A stretch of DNA of 64,000 nt. Source: Austropuccinia psidii (taxonomy: Eukaryota > Basidiomycota > Pucciniomycetes > Pucciniales > Sphaerophragmiaceae). Position 1 is the stretch's first letter; every line of letters begins with the position of its first letter. The stretch is taken from assembly GCA_023105745.1 (NCBI GenBank), contig JALGQZ010000006.1:64462316-64526315 (forward strand), given 5' to 3'. Of the stretch, positions 61,601 to 64,000 are shown piece after piece. A program made the position numbers and the translations under genes. The notes under the pieces were generated by a model, which was given only the letters and a program-made list of their open reading frames with translations, was not told the DNA's origin and did not search any database.

Positions 61601-64000
61601 TTACATGAAAAATGAGAATACTATTATATTTGAATTTCACTTTCAGTATTTTTGGTAAATGTTTGCTAAATAGAACTTCTTTAAGCAGTATTTAATGATT
61701 TTTTAAAATCAAAAGCTTCTTATTCAATTTCAAGTGGTACATGAACGAATCCTTTGAATGATGTAAAATTATGGGCAGGAAAAAAGGTGCGGAATTTGAA
61801 AAATAATTATCCTTTCCATCTTGAAGTGAAAAAGAAATATTTTTTTTATTGGTTGACTTTTGGAAAGGATTACAAAATAAGAAGTAACAAATTCCAATCT
61901 TGAGGCGGAACTAGTAACCGGAAGGTCTAGGAGAGAGTTGTTTCAAATTTTGAAATAGTATTGAAAGCTTTATGAATATGATTATAGGCTTTAATTTTTC
62001 TAAAAGTGATTATGATATGTGATATGGATCCCATATCCCACTAGAAAAAGACCTACAGGGAAATTTTTTTTGAAGTATCTTATAATTTGAATTATGGGAC
62101 CATTAAATACCACCAAATCTGTTCTAGAATATATATTGGTAATCATTGTGAAAAAAATAATAATTTCATATTTTACATTCCCAGGATCAAAATCTAGCTG
62201 TTGGCCAATATTCTACTTGAAATAAACTTACTTGGAGGCAAATTTACAACATTTTTGAATATTAAGAGCCAATATTTAGGATCTATATGTTCAAAAAGGC
62301 AAGGGCTGATAATATTGAATTTAATTTTGAGAATTATTAGAAGGAACTTCCAGAATTTTTTTGTAGCTTATGTTTCAAAATATCCATGATAAAGAGGTTA
62401 TGGCATAGATTTTATTTTTTATTTTTTTTAGAAATCTGGATTTTCAAGTGGAAGTCAAAATAAGTCCTTCTTTTAATGGTTTAGAAAATAATATAAGTCA
62501 AGCCCATCATGTATTTGGGGAGTTTTCAATTATTGAAATATGAGCTAAAGGGGAATTATTTTTGATTCATATTTTTAATTCAATTATCCATTATGATAAA
62601 TAAAAGATTATGAATCAAAAAGAGGTATGTTAACTCTTTTAGTGAATAATTATTTTCAAAATGTGGTTTATAATTTCACCTCAGAAAAATTTCTATAATC
62701 TGCATCTTTTCATATTTTTCCCTTAGTAAAGCCTCCTTATTATAAGCTCTCAACTGTCTTTGCATGAGCTCAATAACTTATATTCATAAAGAATTATCAT
62801 ATAAACCCTTCAATTTTTTATTTATTTCTTTTTTTATTCAAAACGTTTTCTTTACCATAAAATAGATTTTAACTCCCTTTTCAGTTTAAAAATATGGATA
62901 CTCAGATTTTTTCCCTTTTCAAAGTAGTGAATATTGGTTCTGGTAGATTTCCTTGGTATTATTTTCTATAAATTAACGCCTAATTGGGTGAAAAATAAGG
63001 AATATATAGCATATTAAACATATGGGAAGTATAAGAGGATTGTTGAGCACATGTAAATATCTCTTTAACCATCAAAAATCTGAATACCATCTCCTAGAAT
63101 TTTGATAAAATCAAACATCTTAAATATTTTGGAAAATCTACCATGCTCTAACATAATATTAAGTCATTAATAATGAAATACTATATTACAAACCCTGGAA
63201 AGAAGATTTACTTGATTTGGAACAAAATGTCTAAGAACATCAAAAATAATATATTTTTAGCTCAGTTCACTCTACAGAAAGAAAATATCTATCTAGTAAT
63301 ATCTATTAAAATGGAATTTATTTGTGCTGTGAGAGTATTTATACTTAAATTTGAGTCAATATATGAAGGATATACAAAGAATTAATGTTAAAATTAAATC
63401 TACTAGAAACCTCTCTATAAACCAATTTTAAAGCATATAAAGGTAGTTATGAACATTTTTAATCTATAGCTTTTAGAAATGCACTCTCAGATGACCATCA
63501 TGAGACCAAAAGACTTGTATCCAGTATTTTTTCCCAAATTCTTACTCAGATCAAGGGTAATTAATTAGGCAAGAAAAGGTATTGAGCCATTAAATTTAGA
63601 ACTTTTTATTCTAAGATTTAATTGGAAACATCTTTCACTATTCTGGGAATAAGATATTATTGAAAAATCTCTCAGGTTATTTTTTCCTTCTCGTTGATAG
63701 CTATAGTTGTCTTAGAAGCTCTCCACAGAAATTAATTATAATGAGTTCATGTTATAATCACATGGAGAAAATCTTTGAGACTTGTTTTGGGAAAAATAGC
63801 CCCAGGAAGTTCAGAAATTCTATTATATATCTTGTATTCTTATTTTTTAGCTAGATGAAGAATCTAGTTCTTTCTTACTAATAATATCATTAATATACAA
63901 CTAAATATTATACCTACTTGATCATTTTACTTGAATATAATAATCTAAGAGCTGATGATAAAATTTTTATTCATTACTTTTTCCACAAGATACTTACGGT
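58651..64000. other. Long AT-rich region, no gene recognised
   Basis: Frames are short and broken on both strands. The few longer ones (62201-62389, 63173-63385, 63660-63854) have Ile/Phe/Lys-heavy composition and no motif. A few locally GC-richer spots (60390-60425, 61900-61940) have no structure I can name. Probably very old transposon debris. Confidence 0.5.

Noticed and set aside
58651..64000. Possible copia-type reverse transcriptase remnants
   Set aside because: I looked for YVDD-type, integrase and RNase H motifs in both strands and found none convincing.

Overview
The window looks like a repeat-rich, very AT-rich nuclear scaffold of a basidiomycete rust fungus (Pucciniales). This rests on many short GT-AG introns, a mitochondrial-type carboxylase split into 15 exons, and Ty3/gypsy and PIF/Harbinger proteins of the kind that fill rust genomes. 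The gag-pol protein recalls repeats of Austropuccinia psidii (myrtle rust), but that is recognition from memory, not a search result. There is one clear host gene; nearly everything else is transposable elements at different stages of decay, with long AT-rich stretches between them.

Layout. 1-1249: AT-rich, nothing recognised. 1250-6984: decayed PIF/Harbinger element 1 (accessory Myb/SANT-like gene on +, transposase on -), with an LTR-like insertion at 5885-6319. 6985-9426: AT-rich, no gene recognised. 9427-12958 (-): an apparently intact gene for the biotin-bearing alpha subunit of methylcrotonoyl-CoA carboxylase. 13353-17409: Harbinger element 2, complete, with ~55-bp inverted repeats and a TTA target duplication but broken genes. 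17703-47426: a degenerate array LTR-internal-LTR-internal-LTR whose third LTR is split by a young, complete Ty3/gypsy chromovirus (36574-47264, two 2023-bp LTRs, ATTTG target duplication). 47432-50600: Harbinger element 3, apparently cut by the array. 52365-58650: Harbinger element 4, invaded by a solo LTR (53367-55523) related to the young gypsy family, plus a small GC-rich structured island (57260-57385). 57386-64000: mostly AT-rich sequence in which I recognise no gene.

How it fits together. The four Harbinger elements share one architecture: transposase and DNA-binding accessory gene run convergently, accessory C-termini being coiled-coil. All transposases carry stops or frameshifts and some have lost catalytic residues. 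The LTR array encodes Gag and an aspartic protease but no recognisable reverse transcriptase or integrase, so it looks like a non-autonomous family. The gypsy element carries all enzymatic domains (protease, RT, RNase H, integrase, chromodomain) in one long ORF, but a -1 shift is needed to join Gag to Pol. Its gag 5' region is open in two frames at once, with spliceable upstream exons and a slippery-type heptamer before the stop of the second frame. That overlap is the most unusual signal in the window.
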